Numbered from the stretch's first letter, positions 1-12,552 are shown. The stretch: DNA of 64,000 bases from Symbiodinium natans (GCA_905221605.1 CAJNDS010002330.1:17441-81440); one strand, 5' to 3'. The notes: generated from the letters alone by a model not told the origin. Made by a program: numbers and translations.

Positions 1-3000
1 TGATTGGTGATTGAAGAGCTTTGGAGCCATAATCGGACAAAGGTACAGATGACAGCAATCGCAACAGTAGTAACTGACACTAACATTATAAAAAGTCTTA
101 GGGTCTTGTTGAAGGCCATCGTCAAGGGCGCCTCTGCAATCGGCGACGGCATGATGTCGAACTCAAGGCCGCCCACGAAGGCAAGAACTGGCTGGAGGCC
201 AAGGCTGTAAACCACAGTGGCGCACCTCTCGAGTGGCGTCTCCCAGGTATAGAAGGAGTATCCTTCCCACTTGCTGGGGTTGTCCTTCATCCACTGGTTC
301 GCACAAGGCACCGCCCAAGGCTCCAACTTGACAAACTCGCTCGGAACGTTGTCGCTCTGTCGGCCAGGGGTTTGCCAATCCCTCGGCTGGACTGTGTTGC
401 CAGGGCCACCCCGCACGCTTGGCGCAAAGGCCAGACAAGACCCCGAGTCGGTTTCCACACCACCGAACTGCGTGATGAGCTTGTGCTCCTGCGGCACATA
501 GTCCGAGGCCCCAAAGCCAAGACCTCCCTCCGGCTCATCGTCGTCCCCTCTTTGCTTATTTTGCCCCCTTCGGGTCTCCAAGAGCGAGGACCCAAGGGGC
601 TCCTTTGGTTCCTTAGGCGCCTTTTGGGCCTTCTGCGGCTTGCGGCTGCTGAGGCGAATCTCAAAGTTCTTGTGGAACTTCTTGACAACAGCTGCGGCCC
701 CAACCTCCGGGAATTTGGTCTGGACCGCCTCCTGGGCTCAGGGCCTTCTCAACCAGTTTCGATGCCATTCGGGCGAAAACGACGATGAACTCCTGCATGG
801 CCAGAGCTGGACAGAGCAGGGGGGGGTTTAAAGCCGGCCTGCTTGATTTTGTAGACGCGGCTCACACTGGACTATTTGATAAACACGCCAGTATCTTGAT
901 AAAGGATTGGCATCGGTTTTTTTCAAGCAATGGCAGGCGCAACCCTCCCCATTGACCTTGCAACATGGTTGGCATTCAGCAGCTTGTTTAAGGGGTACTG
1001 TTTGTGTTTGTTGGCCGCTATTCCCTAACAACTCTACGTACGAATCCTGAAATATGAATGTTAAGGTGACTACACCTGGGTTCTGCCATGAAACAACGAT
1101 GCTCGGCTTTTAATGGCTCGGTTTTGGTGTTGATATCGCAGGGGGGGAGGAGGCGGCGAAATGCACTCGACGCTACACAAAGGTCAAAGAAAGCACGAAG
1201 AAATGGCGATCTAGGGATTATGTTTTAAGGCCCGTCGGTTGAGGGTTCAGTCTAAGGTTTCCTTACCAAAAAAATAAAATGGCAGTGGGCCAAAACACGT
1301 GCCCTTGTCGCAGCCTCTTGTTTCATACCCTTTGTCGCGAATTGGGGATAGCGGCGTGTCATACAACACAAGGCTTGAAACTTGAAACTCCTTGTTGCAA
1401 AAGGCCGCCCAGTCTTGTTACCAGTACAAGCCCTGTGTTGTTGGAATCCAGAAAGGGAACCCCAGGAATATAGCAGGTTGAGAAGCCAGAAGCCTGACAG
1501 CCCACAAAGCCTTCACAGGCACGCTGTAGGCAGCGTTTCCTTCGGCACTCGCGCAACCCTGTTTCTCATTGTAGCGGCGGATTCTGATTCCAAGTCGGTG
1601 TTTACAGTTTCGGTTCTTCAGCTGTCGCTTACAGACGTCTTGCTGCCGGTTGTCTTTTGGCAAATGCTTGGCCTGGCATTGTGAGGGGTGCTGGCGATTC
1701 ATCGGTTCAAGGTTAACGGTTTAAGCAGTGGTCCTCCATCATAGTCTGCATCTGCGTCAGGAAGCTCAATGGTGGTACAACCTCCAGCATGGTGTTACCT
1801 ATCACCTTCGCGAAGCAAGAAAGGGAATCCAAGGAAACTCCCTCTTTGACACTCTGTTTGATGCAGTCAGCAATGCTGAAGCCCAACTTCGCGATTGTGG
1901 CGAGAGGCCCGGGCCAATCGAAGGACATCTCCTCAGCTGAATGAACCGATGGCGAACATTGACTGTGGGGCTTCTCTTCCGGCTGCGCTTACGAATGCTT
2001 CGAGCCATCTTGCATCAGCTTACATTTAGCTCGCCCATTCCGGGCGCCAGCCAGCATGAAACTTGAACTTCACTCCGATTGTTGCCGGTTTGGACTTCTT
2101 ATTCTTACTGCTACTGCGCTCCTCTTTAAGTCGTCAACCCACAACGCACATCTGCATGCGTACGCCTTGATTATGCCACAGAAGGAAAGCATGGCCGTGC
2201 CCGAAAATTGCTGCCACAATTCCCCGAAATTGAAGTCAAAGAGTGTGATGGTCTGGCCGACCAACGTGGCCTGGCACTTTTGCCTCCCAAAGTTGATCTT
2301 CACCCTGTCGGGGTTTGCATCGACCGAGGGCGAATCTGAAATTGGACAACTGGCTCCGAAGTCAAAGCCCTGCGTCAGAATGGCCATGGCCATTTCGACC
2401 GTGTCAATGACCGTATTGGCAACAAAGGACACCTGGTCCGTCGCCGAGTTGTAGGCGTCACTAACAGCATCAAAGGCTTTGGCTGCCACCCCATGATCCA
2501 GCTCCCGGACGTCAGAGCCTGCACATTGTGATAAATACTAATATTAGAGGTTTAGGCTCCGGCACGCGGCTCCTTGCTGACATGTCATTTGGCCCGCCTG
2601 CTTGCAAAGCTGAAGCTCTCATCTTTAGCGACTCTGTTGTTTCCGGGGTTGCCACAGGGGCTTTGGGTGCCGGAGGCTCCGGCACAGGTTGCGGGGGAGC
2701 AGGTTCGGTAAAGCCATGCTCATGCTGGTGCGCGTGCTTGCCAAGGATGGATCGAAGCATGTCCACTGACCTGTCCTTTTGCATCTGCGTCACCTGGTCA
2801 TGTTGATGCAGGGGGTTGCACTAGCCCCCATAGATGCACAACTCATGTGATGATAGCAACCCACCTGCCTTCTGCCGGTGCTTCTGGTGAGCAGATCGTT
2901 CGTTGGTCTCGGCCTTCGTGACGTGCTGCTTCAGCTGCGTTGGGTCATGCTTGTGATCAGGTTGCTGGATATGGAGTTGTACCTGAGCATGTCCGAATTT

Positions 3001-3723
3001 TCACGCAGCCCGCTGTGTTCCAGGCAAACTAAAATCCAAAAACCCTTCGGCTTATGCGAAGCCTTTATAGAAAACACTAAACACTAAACCTTACGCCTTA
3101 CGCCTATAAAATGCCTCAGCAAACCGAGGCGCCGCGGTCATCAGACCGGCCATCTGCTGCGACTTCTCTTCGAGCAGCTTGGTGAGAGCCTTGATCTCCA
3201 TATTCTGCAACTCGACGGCCGTTTCTAGCTCAGCGACCTGGCGACGAAAACACCCCGAATCCAGCTTAGGGCTTGTACGAACTAGAGACAGAAAATGACA
3301 GAAAGGATAGCATGGCCGCAAAGCTTCTTGGCATTTTGGGGTGGGATGCTTGCTGCACAATTGGCATCAACCTGCGCATGCCCTTGCCTTGGCATAGAGG
3401 AAAGTGAAGGGCTTCGACAGAGACCCCAGTCCGTGGCGGTGTTGAGGGTCCGAGCTGTTTGAGCTGTTTGCTTCTGCATCAGGAAAGTCCTCTGACGCAT
3501 TCAGATCCCGCAACAAGCTGTCGGTAAGCAGTTCCGGGAGGGACTCATTGATCTCAGAGCTGACTCCCACCATGCGACCCTTCGTCGTCTTGGCGGAGAG
3601 CATCGATGCTCCCTCGGCCTGATTGCGATCACCGTTTGAACATGTGTCTCCACTGACAAGATGTTGGCAAATCAGCCACACGCTCAGCCAACACGGCAAA
3701 GCGCTGGACACGATTTTGCCCAT
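1..3723 (-). CDS. Secreted/surface protein, multi-exon, C-terminus beyond window
   Basis: I do not recognise the family. The start is ATG at 3723, in good context (CCGCCATGG), giving a signal peptide (MGKIVSSALPCWLSVWLICQ) and then an acidic Ser/Asn-rich stretch. Exons read by eye: 3723-3388 (ends AAG|GCAAGG, a GC donor); 3237-3104 (VAELETAVELQ...KALTKLLEEKSQQ, coiled coil); about 2793-2555 (Pro-rich); about 2505-2170 (ends FCGIIK|GCGTAC, GC donor); about 1925-1725; and 731-1. The last exon starts at CCCAG|GAGGCG just after an in-frame TGA, stays open for over 240 codons to the window edge, and ends with a hydrophobic segment (LRLFIMLVSVTTVAIAVI) near 75-30 that may be a membrane anchor. The intron at 732-1720 holds nothing I recognise. 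Exons are supported by consistent coding quality and AG|G acceptors; membership of all exons in one gene is inferred. Confidence 0.55.
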
Positions 3724-3739
3724 GGCGGTAAAAGTGAGA

Positions 3740-4850
3740 AAAGGGTGTTTGCTGCAGCAGAGTTTGCTATAGCAGAGAGCCAAGAAAGCTTTCGGAGCCA
3801 GTCGAAAGCGTTAAGCCCACAACGTTGCAGTGTGCACCATGTGCTTTTGACAGTGTACAATGGGCTTGGGGCATACTGAATATATCATGGCCAACGCTGA
3901 GGAAGGGGGGGCCTAGCCCAGGAGTCTGCCGTTGTCATGTCGCGGTATGTCACAGTCTCATTTCTGGCATCTTCTGCTTCGCACTGCCGGAAGCTTGGAA
4001 GATGCTACCCAAACACCTTTCCCCCCGAACCCTAAAGCCTGAATCCGACCTTTCCACTTTGAGTCCAGCACTCGAAAGTGCTAGAGGGGCCTGCTCTCTC
4101 GAAGCAAGGCGGCTTGGCGAGGATGGCATACCTTCCCAGAGACCCCAATACTGACATAATTTCAGGTAATCGCCTTTGAGATTGGGGCTTCTGCAATTAT
4201 GGCCCTTCTTGCGTCTCCATGATGATACACTCCTTGGGGTTAGCAGCTGGAACTTATTATGGGTCATGGGCCCAGTGTTCAGGGTTGTCCACAACCTAAC
4301 CCCCCCCCCCACCCCCCCCACCCCCCCCAAATCTCGCAAATCCTGCCGCCGCAACCCCTCAAACTGGGCGCCCTTGCAACCTGACAGGAGCCGATCAAGA
4401 TACCTGGCGCGGCAGCGGTGGCAAGGGACAGCTTCAGGAATCCAAGAAGTAGGCGTTTGATGTGATTGGGTTATATACCCCGAAAAGATGGATGATATGT
4501 TGGGACCTTAGAGCTTTAGGAGTTTGGGGCTTTAGGACTCGAGGGTGTTTGTAAGGCTTGGTCGGGGTCTTTGGGTCTTAAGGAGCTTGGCTGGTGTCCC
4601 AAAATTTTTAGGGCTTTAAGAGTGAAGCGTTGGATTTTTAGGGTCTTCTGGGCCGCGGAATTTCGGGGCTTTGGATTTGTGAGAGGTGGCTCGGGCTCCT
4701 GGGGCTGGGGGTTTAGAGCCTCAGGGTATAGGGTTTAGGGTTTGAGGATCTGCCAAAGGTTTAGGGTTCGGTAGGCACTGTGTAGTGTTGTTCTTGGTGA
4801 CCTGGGATAGAGCATACGGCAGGGGGGCCTTATTGCCACCAAAATCGAGT
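3740..4850. other. Non-coding, degenerate TTTAGGG-like DNA
   Basis: No convincing gene is seen. There is a C-rich tract at about 4300-4330, and from about 4500 to 4760 a very degenerate series of TTTAGGG-like words (ttagggt, tttagagcc). This is probably upstream sequence of the gene starting at 3723 plus decayed repeat. Confidence 0.5.
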
Positions 4851-6890
4851 TATTAATGATATGATCGTGTTTTTCTCGGATCATGTGTTTCCCAGGATGG
4901 GTTAGAAATCTTGATCAAATTTATATCTCAAATGTTCCAATTTAAGTGCATCGGGCTCATGTTTTCGTCTCGCGCTCGGAGTGCCGCTCATTAGAGATAG
5001 CGCTGCAGAAATATCTTATCTTCATGTTTTATATCCAATTTTTCATGTTGATTTGATATTTCTTGGAGAGAATTTATATATCCGATTATTATCGATGATT
5101 TCTCATAAAATTGGAAGAAGAATGATATCGATAGATTTGTAGGTCGTCAATTATAATCGTATTATTTCCGAATTTTTATATGTTTTATTTGTAAATATTT
5201 TAGAATCTATTCTTTTCTATACCTTAGAATTCTCGAATATCTTGAAAAGGAGATTCGTAATTAATATAGAATGGAGAGGGAATGAGAATATTTGGAGAAT
5301 GAAATAAAAAAAATATCTGCTCAATTCTAGATAAATTTGTATGTATTATTCATTCTCATTCTTATGATATTTCTCAGATATTATGATAATTTTCGATTTT
5401 GAAAAATTCATCTAGATATTCTATGGATATTCGATGAAATTAAGAAATCATATTAAAAGGATTTTAAAATTGATTGTAATATCTATCTATGAAAGAAGAA
5501 TATATTAAATAGATTTAGATTGGTCTAAAAAATATATTTTGAATTTGGATAATATTTCGAATATAAAAAAATATATTTTGATAAGTTTATGTTCCAATAA
5601 GAGATCTATAGATTGAATGATTCTGAAATATATCAAATTATGAGAAATCTAAATTATGGGAATTATGGATATCAAATAATATAAATATTTATGATATAAA
5701 AATCAGATCGATATATAAATTTAGATTCATTTTCATGAATCGATTTTGAATCTGATCTTTGACATCGATCATACGAGGACATCTCATGAGAATTAAGGAA
5801 TCATGAGGATCTCTATTCTGGATAATTTTATTTGAGATCTTCATCAGATATGGAAAATAATCTGATATGGGAATATATTGATGATTATTGATATATTTGC
5901 CAAATCGATCATTATAGATTTGGATTCGAAATTATTTGATAGGAATGATTGGGGAGTTACTAGAGGATAAGGACAGGAAATATGGATGGGACGCGGAATA
6001 ATTCAAAATGGAGCAGGACGCCAGGCAATAGATTTTCTCCTCATGATAGAGTAGTTCCCTCGGGACGAACCAAGACCAGACGATATGGAAATCAGGGAAA
6101 TAGAATCCAATTTAAGGTCCAGAAATCTAGGGCAATCCTGATGGAATCAGGACCAAATCTTTAATGGAACGAAAAGATTTTATAATAAATATCAAATCAG
6201 ATAAGAGAAAGAGCCGCTTGGGAAATCCCAGCCCCGGATTCTCATGGAGGAATTCAGGAGAAGGAAAAGGTTAAAGATGCCTCAGGAAATCAATGACGCT
6301 TTTTCCTAGTCCTAAGGGGAAGAAAGACCGAATAAAATTTCCTCAATATGAAATTGATGAAAACGAATCAATTAATATCTGGAAGCCAAGATCTAAATAT
6401 AGGGAGATTTAGGAGATAGGATAGGATAATGATGATTCCTCGTCGTATTCAGGCCTGAATCATATCTCCCAAGAATATTAAGGAGGAGACGATTGACTCC
6501 AAGGATATGCAGGAGTCCAATCCTCTAACCAAGATCTGATCCAATGGGAACCAATTGGGGACGACAATCAAATATCAGGATATATTGACGACCTTCAGAG
6601 ACTGGATCTACGAATCCCTTTGCCAGATGCCTCCCGGAAAAAGAAGATAAAAGAATAAGGAAAATAATAGAAATAATTCAGGATGAATAGGACGTGATGA
6701 AATATGAGGAGAATGATTCAGATCTTTCGTCATATCTTGAATCTATCAGATTGTGCCCGACCATAATCGCCTCCCTGGCGGAGGTCAATTGGGACCGATA
6801 TTGTGAGAGCGCCAAATTACGACGCGCAATATCACGATAGTAACGACGCAGAAGCCAGCGCCAGTAACAGCGCGTAGGCAATCCCGAAGC
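4850..6890. other. AT-rich island without genes
   Basis: Composition changes abruptly from GC-rich to strongly AT-rich, with many gatat, aatat and tcgat words, and returns to GC-rich at about 6890, where CCCTAAA-like repeats resume. The only open frame of note is 5982-6164, 60 codons with no recognisable motif. I see no tRNA, rRNA or protein signature. It resembles the island at 22090-23600 in composition. It could be a decayed insertion, a large AT-rich intron or intergenic spacer, or foreign DNA. Confidence 0.6.
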
Positions 6891-7785
6891 GTCCCGACAA
6901 CCTAAGCCCTAAACCCAGCAATCAAAGAAACTTCGTCTTTCGGAGCTTCACTGTGATGCCCTTTCACTGGCGTCTATCCTGAACCCCAGGATCCTTCAAA
7001 ACCCTGCACAAGACACAAATCTGCAAAATCTCTTTTGTTCGCAAGGCAGCCATGTCCTGCAGAGCTTCCTTGGCCACATCCTATATTCTACTGGAGCCCA
7101 CTCGCGCCCACAGCGGTTTGCGGTCCTTTACACTGTCTGGCATAAACTGCAGGCCCCCATACCCTGAATCCAAGACTTCCTAAACTTCCTAGACAACCCT
7201 AAACCCTAAACCCCAAACCCGAAACCCTAAACCCTAAACCCCACACCCTAAACTTCCTCAACCCGAAGTCGCAGAAACCTTTCGTGGGCGCATCTCTGGC
7301 CCCGGGGCTCCGAGGCTCTGAGGCTTCGAAGCTGCAAAACGGACTCACGCTTCTCGCAGCGAGGGGCCTGCCACTGGAAAGACTCTTGAACCCTAAACTC
7401 TATAAACCCTAAACCCTATACCCTAAACCCTATAAGGGTTGTACGGGGGGGTTTCTCACGTTTTTGGGCTTAGGGTTTCGGTCGGGCTCACATGGAGGCA
7501 CTTAAATACACATATGAAAACCCCCAAACCCTAAAGCCCAAACCCTAAACCCTGAATATGTGCGACTGCTGCCGGAAGCAGGCGCGTAAATACCAAATCT
7601 TTAGGCTTATGGTTTACGGTATGGGGTTTAAGCTTTGGGGATTTGGGCGGAAATCAGAAGTACCCCGTTGTTTTTGCCACTGCGAGCTCTGGAGAGCCTC
7701 CGCCTGTTGGAAATCGAAACCAAGCTTCTGAAGCCATAAAGGGGATTTGCTTTCTGTGGCAGCAGCACCTTCGGAGCACGCCGCC
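6890..7785. repeat. Degenerate CCCTAAA-type repeats
   Basis: Clusters of CCCTAAA/CCCCAAA words occur at about 7195-7260, 7387-7437 and 7525-7560, with some TTTAGGG in the opposite orientation near 7465 and 7610. The sequence between them has no recognisable coding content. Confidence 0.6.
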
Positions 7786-10550
7786 CTAGCGCTTCCCAAA
7801 AGGGGATTTAGAAGCTTTCTGCGCAGGCATCACCTTTGGAGTACGCCGCTGTGGAAGCCGCTCGCCGACGGGTGTCACGGGCGCAGGACGAACATCAGGA
7901 ACTGCAACTGGCTCATACTCGGGCCTCTTTCGCTTCCGGCTCCTCCGCGGTGCCTTTTTCTTAACATCCTCGTTCGAGGAGCCATCCGCATCCGACCATG
8001 TGACCGGCGCTTCCGTCGCCGCAGGCAAGTTTTTGGTGGGGAAACTCTCAAGCTTCAGCCGGGCTCTTATAGCCCACGCATGTGGGCAATGAGCCCGTCT
8101 TCTGAAGTGCCAACAACTGCAATGTGTTCGGCCGTCCGGGGGGTGATACACACAGCAGTTCTCATAGTAAAGCGTCTGAAGAGCCTCAAGCGCCAGCTTT
8201 TTGGATTCTGGCATCTGCACGATCAGGCCATCTTCGATCATCATGTCTTCCAGCGTTCTAAGATTCTTGGTGTTGATGTGCCGCCATATCTTCTCGACAG
8301 TCCCAGTGTCCATTGCTGCTGGCATGCCGCATTTCATGATGAAAATGCGGGTTTGTGGATTGCCACGGACCTTTTCCATGATAAAGGAAGGATTGCGTCG
8401 CGAGTCCTGCAAGGAACTCGAGGGGCCCCTTAAGGGATTTATTAGTCTACCTTGAACTAGGGGGCCCCTCCTGGTGTAAGCCCTACACGCCCCGCACACT
8501 CAAAAGGCTCTGCACCTAAGAGGCTTAGGGTTTTGAGGGCAACTTGTATGTCTCATGAAGATTCTCAAGCAACTCTATACGCGCAACCTTTTCTACAAGA
8601 ATAAAGGTTCGGCTTAGGGTTCCGAGCAGGCTTTGGCCCTGTGGCCTCCAAAATTCGTTTGATCGTTGGGAGAAGTCGAACAGCCCCTGGAGCTCGGAGA
8701 CGGTGCAGCGGCAGACCACGCAACATCCAACCATCGGGACGGGTAGGGACAACAGCAGTGCAGCCAGCGGGGGTCAAGAGAGTGTAGCTCTTTGCCTCGG
8801 AACTTCGAGTGGACGTCCAAAGAGCAACGACCTCTTTGAGGGACTCCAGCACGTCTATCACAGTTCTGCCAGGCGCATCGGTGATGCAACGCTTGAAGTG
8901 GCGGTGACTCTGTTCTACCGTCTGTTGGGACGGTGGAAAGCCGGCAGCGATTGGCCCCGAGGCCCCGTGCCACCATTTGGCGGCCCAAGCTTCAGTTTCG
9001 CCGGTAACGGCTGGCCGGAGTGAAGCTCGATAAAGGTATTGAGAGATGATATAGTCGTGAAATGCTGGCTCCTGCCAGCCATTCTTGACGCGTGTCAAGA
9101 ATGTGCGAAGCGCAACCAAGAACAGGGCGGAAGTTGGTAGGAGGGCCAGGGCGTGTAGGTACGGCGGAACCACTTTCACGTCGCGACTCTTCATCCTCGG
9201 AACCCGAATTTCTGAACCATCCTCAGCGGTTGTCTTTTTCTTCGTCGTGATGTTTGCAATCATATGTTCCATATCGGGCACGTGAAGAGGCGGGTGAAGA
9301 ACATTCTGGCCGGCTGCCTCCTTTATTGCCGAAGCCAGACCAGGAGCCCAATCAGTATGTATCTGGCTTGCGGTTGGAAGCTGGCGTCGCTGAAGCTCCG
9401 TAGCCAGAGCGCTCAGCGCGTGCTTGTACACCTCAGGCCGCTCTGTGGGGTGCCGAGCCACACAAAGAGGGAGGGCCGAGCGGCGCCAGTGCTGGTCTAG
9501 GTACCTGTACATGGACGCCGTGATCACGTAGTACCTGGGCGGGGTCTATCCAGAGGCTCATGAACTTCTATCGCACATCGAAAGAAACAGCGTTAAATAG
9601 CCACAGAAACAAAAACCCTAAACACTAAACTTAGACCAGACATCAGTATCGGGCTGCGTGAAATCATCTGCCTCCACTTTCCACGTCGCATCAGCGCCTA
9701 GGTACAGGCGCGGGAGTGCGCCAGCCCTCTTTAGCGCGCAGAGCTCGTCCAAGATCGGAGGCAGCATCAGAACGAAGGAGCCGCTTGGCAAAGCTGCAGC
9801 AAAGCTGATTTTGCCTTGGTTGCCTGAGTTGGCCTGCACATACGCATCCCACTCTTGCTTGGACACCGACCTGACGATTGGCTGTTTTTCACGCCTATCC
9901 TGGCCTCGGCCATCGTCCACCCCCGCCTTCTTAGCACAGGTCCTCGCGAGGTACCGAAGGGACGAAGGGTTCGTTATCAGCTCGGCATCTCCCCGTGCTG
10001 CAATCTTTCGCGCGACGCGGGTCGGTGTGACCGACTCCTTCGACTGTGACAAAGATTCGACCGCCTGCATGACGCGCCTGCGTGTCAAAGTCGTGCTCGG
10101 TCGATCGACAGCATCGGACTTCAGCTGGCGCGGCCTTCCGCTGCAACTGCCAGAGACCATCACAGTCAATCGCACATTGAGGACATTGCCATTGTCCGGC
10201 CGGTCAGGCGTGGCACGAAACTGAAACATTGTTCCATTGCCAGCATGGCATTCTGCGCAGTCCATGCAGCGACACTCAGCTCGCCACTCCCCTCCAGCAG
10301 TTCGGCGTGGAGTAGTCAGCTTGCCCAGCTGGAAGTCTTTGCGCTCCCCATCCATCCACTTCTTGCAAGATGCTTTGAACGCATGCTCCACCGCATCAGT
10401 CGGAAAAATCACTCGACAGGCAGATATGTCTATGGCAAAATCACCCACATCATGGTCCTCGTATGTTCTGGTCCTGCGTGTAGGTTGCACCAACTGGCCC
10501 CCACCACTCTCTGCATCGCCCGAAGCCAGGACGGCATCGCCCGAAGCCAT
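7786..10550 (-). CDS. MULE-type transposase with SWIM zinc finger, multi-exon
   Basis: This is a Mutator-like (MULE) DDE transposase or a host gene derived from one. Exon 1 (10550 to about 9630) starts MASGDAVLASGDAE and carries a Cys cluster (CRCMDCAEC) and the first catalytic Asp in LYLGADATWKVEADDF. Exon 2 (9534 to about 8650, acceptor CCCAG|GTACTAC) carries the second Asp (IHTDWAPGLASAIKEA) and the Glu region (PPSQQTVEQSHRHFKR). Exon 3 (8592-8543) is short (KVARIELLENLHETYK). Exon 4 (8406-7786, acceptor TTGCAG|GACTCG) has a SWIM zinc finger, HCSCWHFRRRAHCPHAW (CxC...CxH), and a basic tail rich in KKK/RRSRKRKR that looks like a nuclear localisation signal. D, D and E are all visible, so the core may be intact. 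The introns are short; one contains CCCTAAG words. No terminal inverted repeats were found by eye, so it may be domesticated or a decayed element. Confidence 0.72.
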
Positions 10551-10624
10551 GAGGGTGACAGCTTCAGGATTGATTCGGGTTGTGTGACAGCCTGAGGACT
10601 GACTCGGGTTGTACTAGAATTAGT

Positions 10625-11020
10625 GAACACTGTATAGGGTTGTAAAGTCTGAGGGTGGTTGTACCTGTGTCCAAGCGCAAGGAGTGGAATCTGGCGGGGA
10701 GCCTCACTCTGTGTTGTGATGAGGATGTAGGCACCCCCACCCTATAGGGTCTAACGGTTGAAGGGATGGTTGAATGGTTAATGCTGGCCGTACAATCCTC
10801 GAGCTCAAAGCAAATCGGGCCACTGGCTTTCTTCAAGATGGAGGTTTCAGATCTTAGGGGGTTTGGGGTTTCGGCCTTAGGGGCTTGGTAGTGATTGGAA
10901 CAGGGGGTACTAGAATCAGTATTCAGCACTGTATAGAGGTCTAAAGTCTGAGGGTGGTTCTACCTGTGTCAAAGCGCAAGGAACGGAAACAGGCGGGGCG
11001 CCTTGCTCTGTGTTCACAGC
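10625..11020. repeat. Direct duplication of ~86 bp, ~300 bp apart
   Basis: The block at about 10630-10715 (ctgtatagggttgtaaag ... ctctgtgtt) recurs in diverged form at about 10929-11015 (ctgtatagaggtctaaag ... ctctgtgtt). It lies upstream of the transposase-like gene on the minus strand. The purpose is unknown. Confidence 0.6.
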
Positions 11021-11029
11021 CAGGGTAAA

Positions 11030-11190
11030 GAGCTCGTTGACGCGCGCCTGGTCATTCTCTGACAAGACTGGTGGTGATGAGAAGGTATGTGGCCTTGTAC
11101 GGCGCGAAGCCCTGCAGTGAGAGGCCGAGCTTCTTTGCCACCATTTTGTGACCGTCCTGCCGGGAGAGCTGGGACCGCAGACTACACTGA
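11030..11190 (-). CDS. Possible exon(s), unknown protein
   Basis: The minus strand reads protein-like: LRSQLSRQDGHKMVAKKLGL..QGFAPYK, ending at AAG|GCC (a possible GC donor), followed nearby by ENDQARVNELFTLAVN in another frame. It could be an upstream exon of the transposase gene or belong to the SAP-domain gene. There is no recognised domain. Confidence 0.3.
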
Positions 11191-11489
11191 TCCTGATTAG
11201 CGCGGTGGCAAACCCTCAAAAGTTTCGAGCCTTGACACTTGAATTGGGTAAATCCAATTCGTTCATCGCAGCTGTGACAGCCTTTCCAGCAAAGCCAGGG
11301 CCGTCAAATGTTAAACAAGTTAAATAATCTCTTGGCCCCATGCTTCCTGCAATGTTTCCTCTGTGATGACAGCCTGTCAAGTGGCTGCAGGGGCAAAGCA
11401 GCAGCATAGCGAGCACGCCCTGCGTCCCCCGGTCTCTTCCCCAGCCTTGTCAGGCGCTCCCCCCCCGGGATCCGCGGCCTGCGAAACGT

Positions 11490-11597
11490 TTAGGGTTTTG
11501 TTTTGGGTTTTGGGTTTAGGGGGGGGCTTAGGAGGGCTTAGGAGGGTTTAAGGTTTCAGGTTTAGGGTTTAGGGTTTAGGGTTTAAGGTTTACGGCA
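11490..11597. repeat. TTTAGGG-like array
   Basis: Degenerate to near-perfect TTTAGGG units read on the plus strand, the most regular at 11559-11592. It lies directly downstream of the SAP-domain exons. Confidence 0.75.
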
Positions 11598-11783
11598 GCA
11601 TGCTGGCCTTTGCGTCACGTCGCGGCACCTTCTTTGGGGGCTCAGCGCGCTCGGCCTGCAGGAGCCACCAGCCCCCTAACCCCCACGCGGCACATACGTA
11701 AGAGGCCCCAGCGGCCGGCTGCTTGAGCTTCCTCATCGTCGATACCTGAAAGACGGTCAAACAAAATAGCAGCGCTAAGCAGT

Positions 11784-12485
11784 TTACTTCTCTGAAATGA
11801 CAGACTGCAAGCAAAACGCCTTGTCGCGTGCTTCTTGCCTCTTGGCGATGGCCTTCGCCAAGAGCTGCTCGGCGTACTCCTGCATATCTTTCTCGACGTC
11901 CGTTACCTCCTGCACTTGGAACACCTCGCCCCACATGTCATCCTCTCTCTTGGGCGCCTTCTTTTTTATGATGCTTTCATCATATCCACGCTTGCCCCAC
12001 ACGGACAAGGGCAACCACGGCTTGTTCGTGACCGTAGCCACAATGCGCCTGTGGACTACGGCAACCTCCATAAGCAGCTTCTCACGCACTTGCGCCCACG
12101 GCAAGAAGTCTCCACGAGCCGCCTGACGCATGGCAGCAACCGTCGCAAAGAACTGCGACTGACTCTCCAGCTTCAGATCGGCCAAACAAACGGAGTGCTC
12201 CAGTAACTGCTTTGACAGTGCCCAGCAGGAGCGACACGTCGGTGGGCCACGGCGCTGGGTAGCAACAGGTTTCTCCGCGCCGATCAAGAGATTGCAACGG
12301 CCACAAGTCCAACTTTCCACCTGGACTGGCTTCTCTTCAAGGAGGCGCTGGATCAAGGTTGCCTGGTCGAGTGCGTGCATAACAAAGACGCAAAACAACA
12401 CAGCTACCACGCAACCGCCGCATGAAGCCTTGTTGCCACGCAGCGGCAGGTGGCGTGAGCGAAGTTTGTCTTTGAGCTGCGCCAC
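11784..12485 (-). CDS. SAP-domain and zinc-ribbon protein (partial model)
   Basis: The exon starting at 12485 (acceptor ACTCAG|GTGGCG) reads VAQLKDKLRSRHLPLRGNKA. After a 66-nt GC-AG intron (12363-12428) it continues TLIQRLLEEKP. Joined, this is a good SAP motif, a helix-extension-helix DNA-binding fold. A four-Cys ribbon follows (WTCGRC ... TCRSC, about 25 residues apart), then an Arg/Lys-rich region with PWLPLSVWGKRGYDESIIKKK and a helical C-terminus (YAEQLLAKAIAKRQEARDK). The exon probably ends at AAG|GCGTTT near 11820, and further 3' exons are uncertain (about 11740-11590). Nuclear DNA- or RNA-associated function is inferred from the SAP domain. The N-terminal exon is not identified; a minisatellite lies immediately upstream. 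Confidence 0.58.
   Translation of the reverse strand: MAQLKDKLRSRHLPLRGNKASCGGCVVAVLFCVFVMHALDQATLIQRLLEEKPVQVESWTCGRCNLLIGAEKPVATQRRGPPTCRSCWALSKQLLEHSVCLADLKLESQSQFFATVAAMRQAARGDFLPWAQVREKLLMEVAVVHRRIVATVTNKPWLPLSVWGKRGYDESIIKKKAPKREDDMWGEVFQVQEVTDVEKDMQEYAEQLLAKAIAKRQEARDKAFCLQSVISEK
12363..12428 (-). other. 66-nt GC-AG intron inside SAP domain
   Basis: On the minus strand the exon ends AACAAG, the intron runs GCTTCATG...GACCAG, and the next exon starts GCAACC. The intron has no in-frame stop and is a multiple of three, so it can be mistaken for coding sequence. Only removal restores the SAP motif (GNKA/TLIQRLL). Confidence 0.65.
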
Positions 12486-12552
12486 CTGAGTGACATGTAA
12501 TTTGGGTTGTTTTATAAGAGAGGGGAGGGGGGTGGTCCCCAGTTCAGGCATG

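Noticed and set aside
4850-6890. Organelle DNA insertion
   Set aside because: No recognisable plastid or mitochondrial gene (cob, cox, psb, rRNA fragments) in any frame; kept as unexplained AT-rich DNA.
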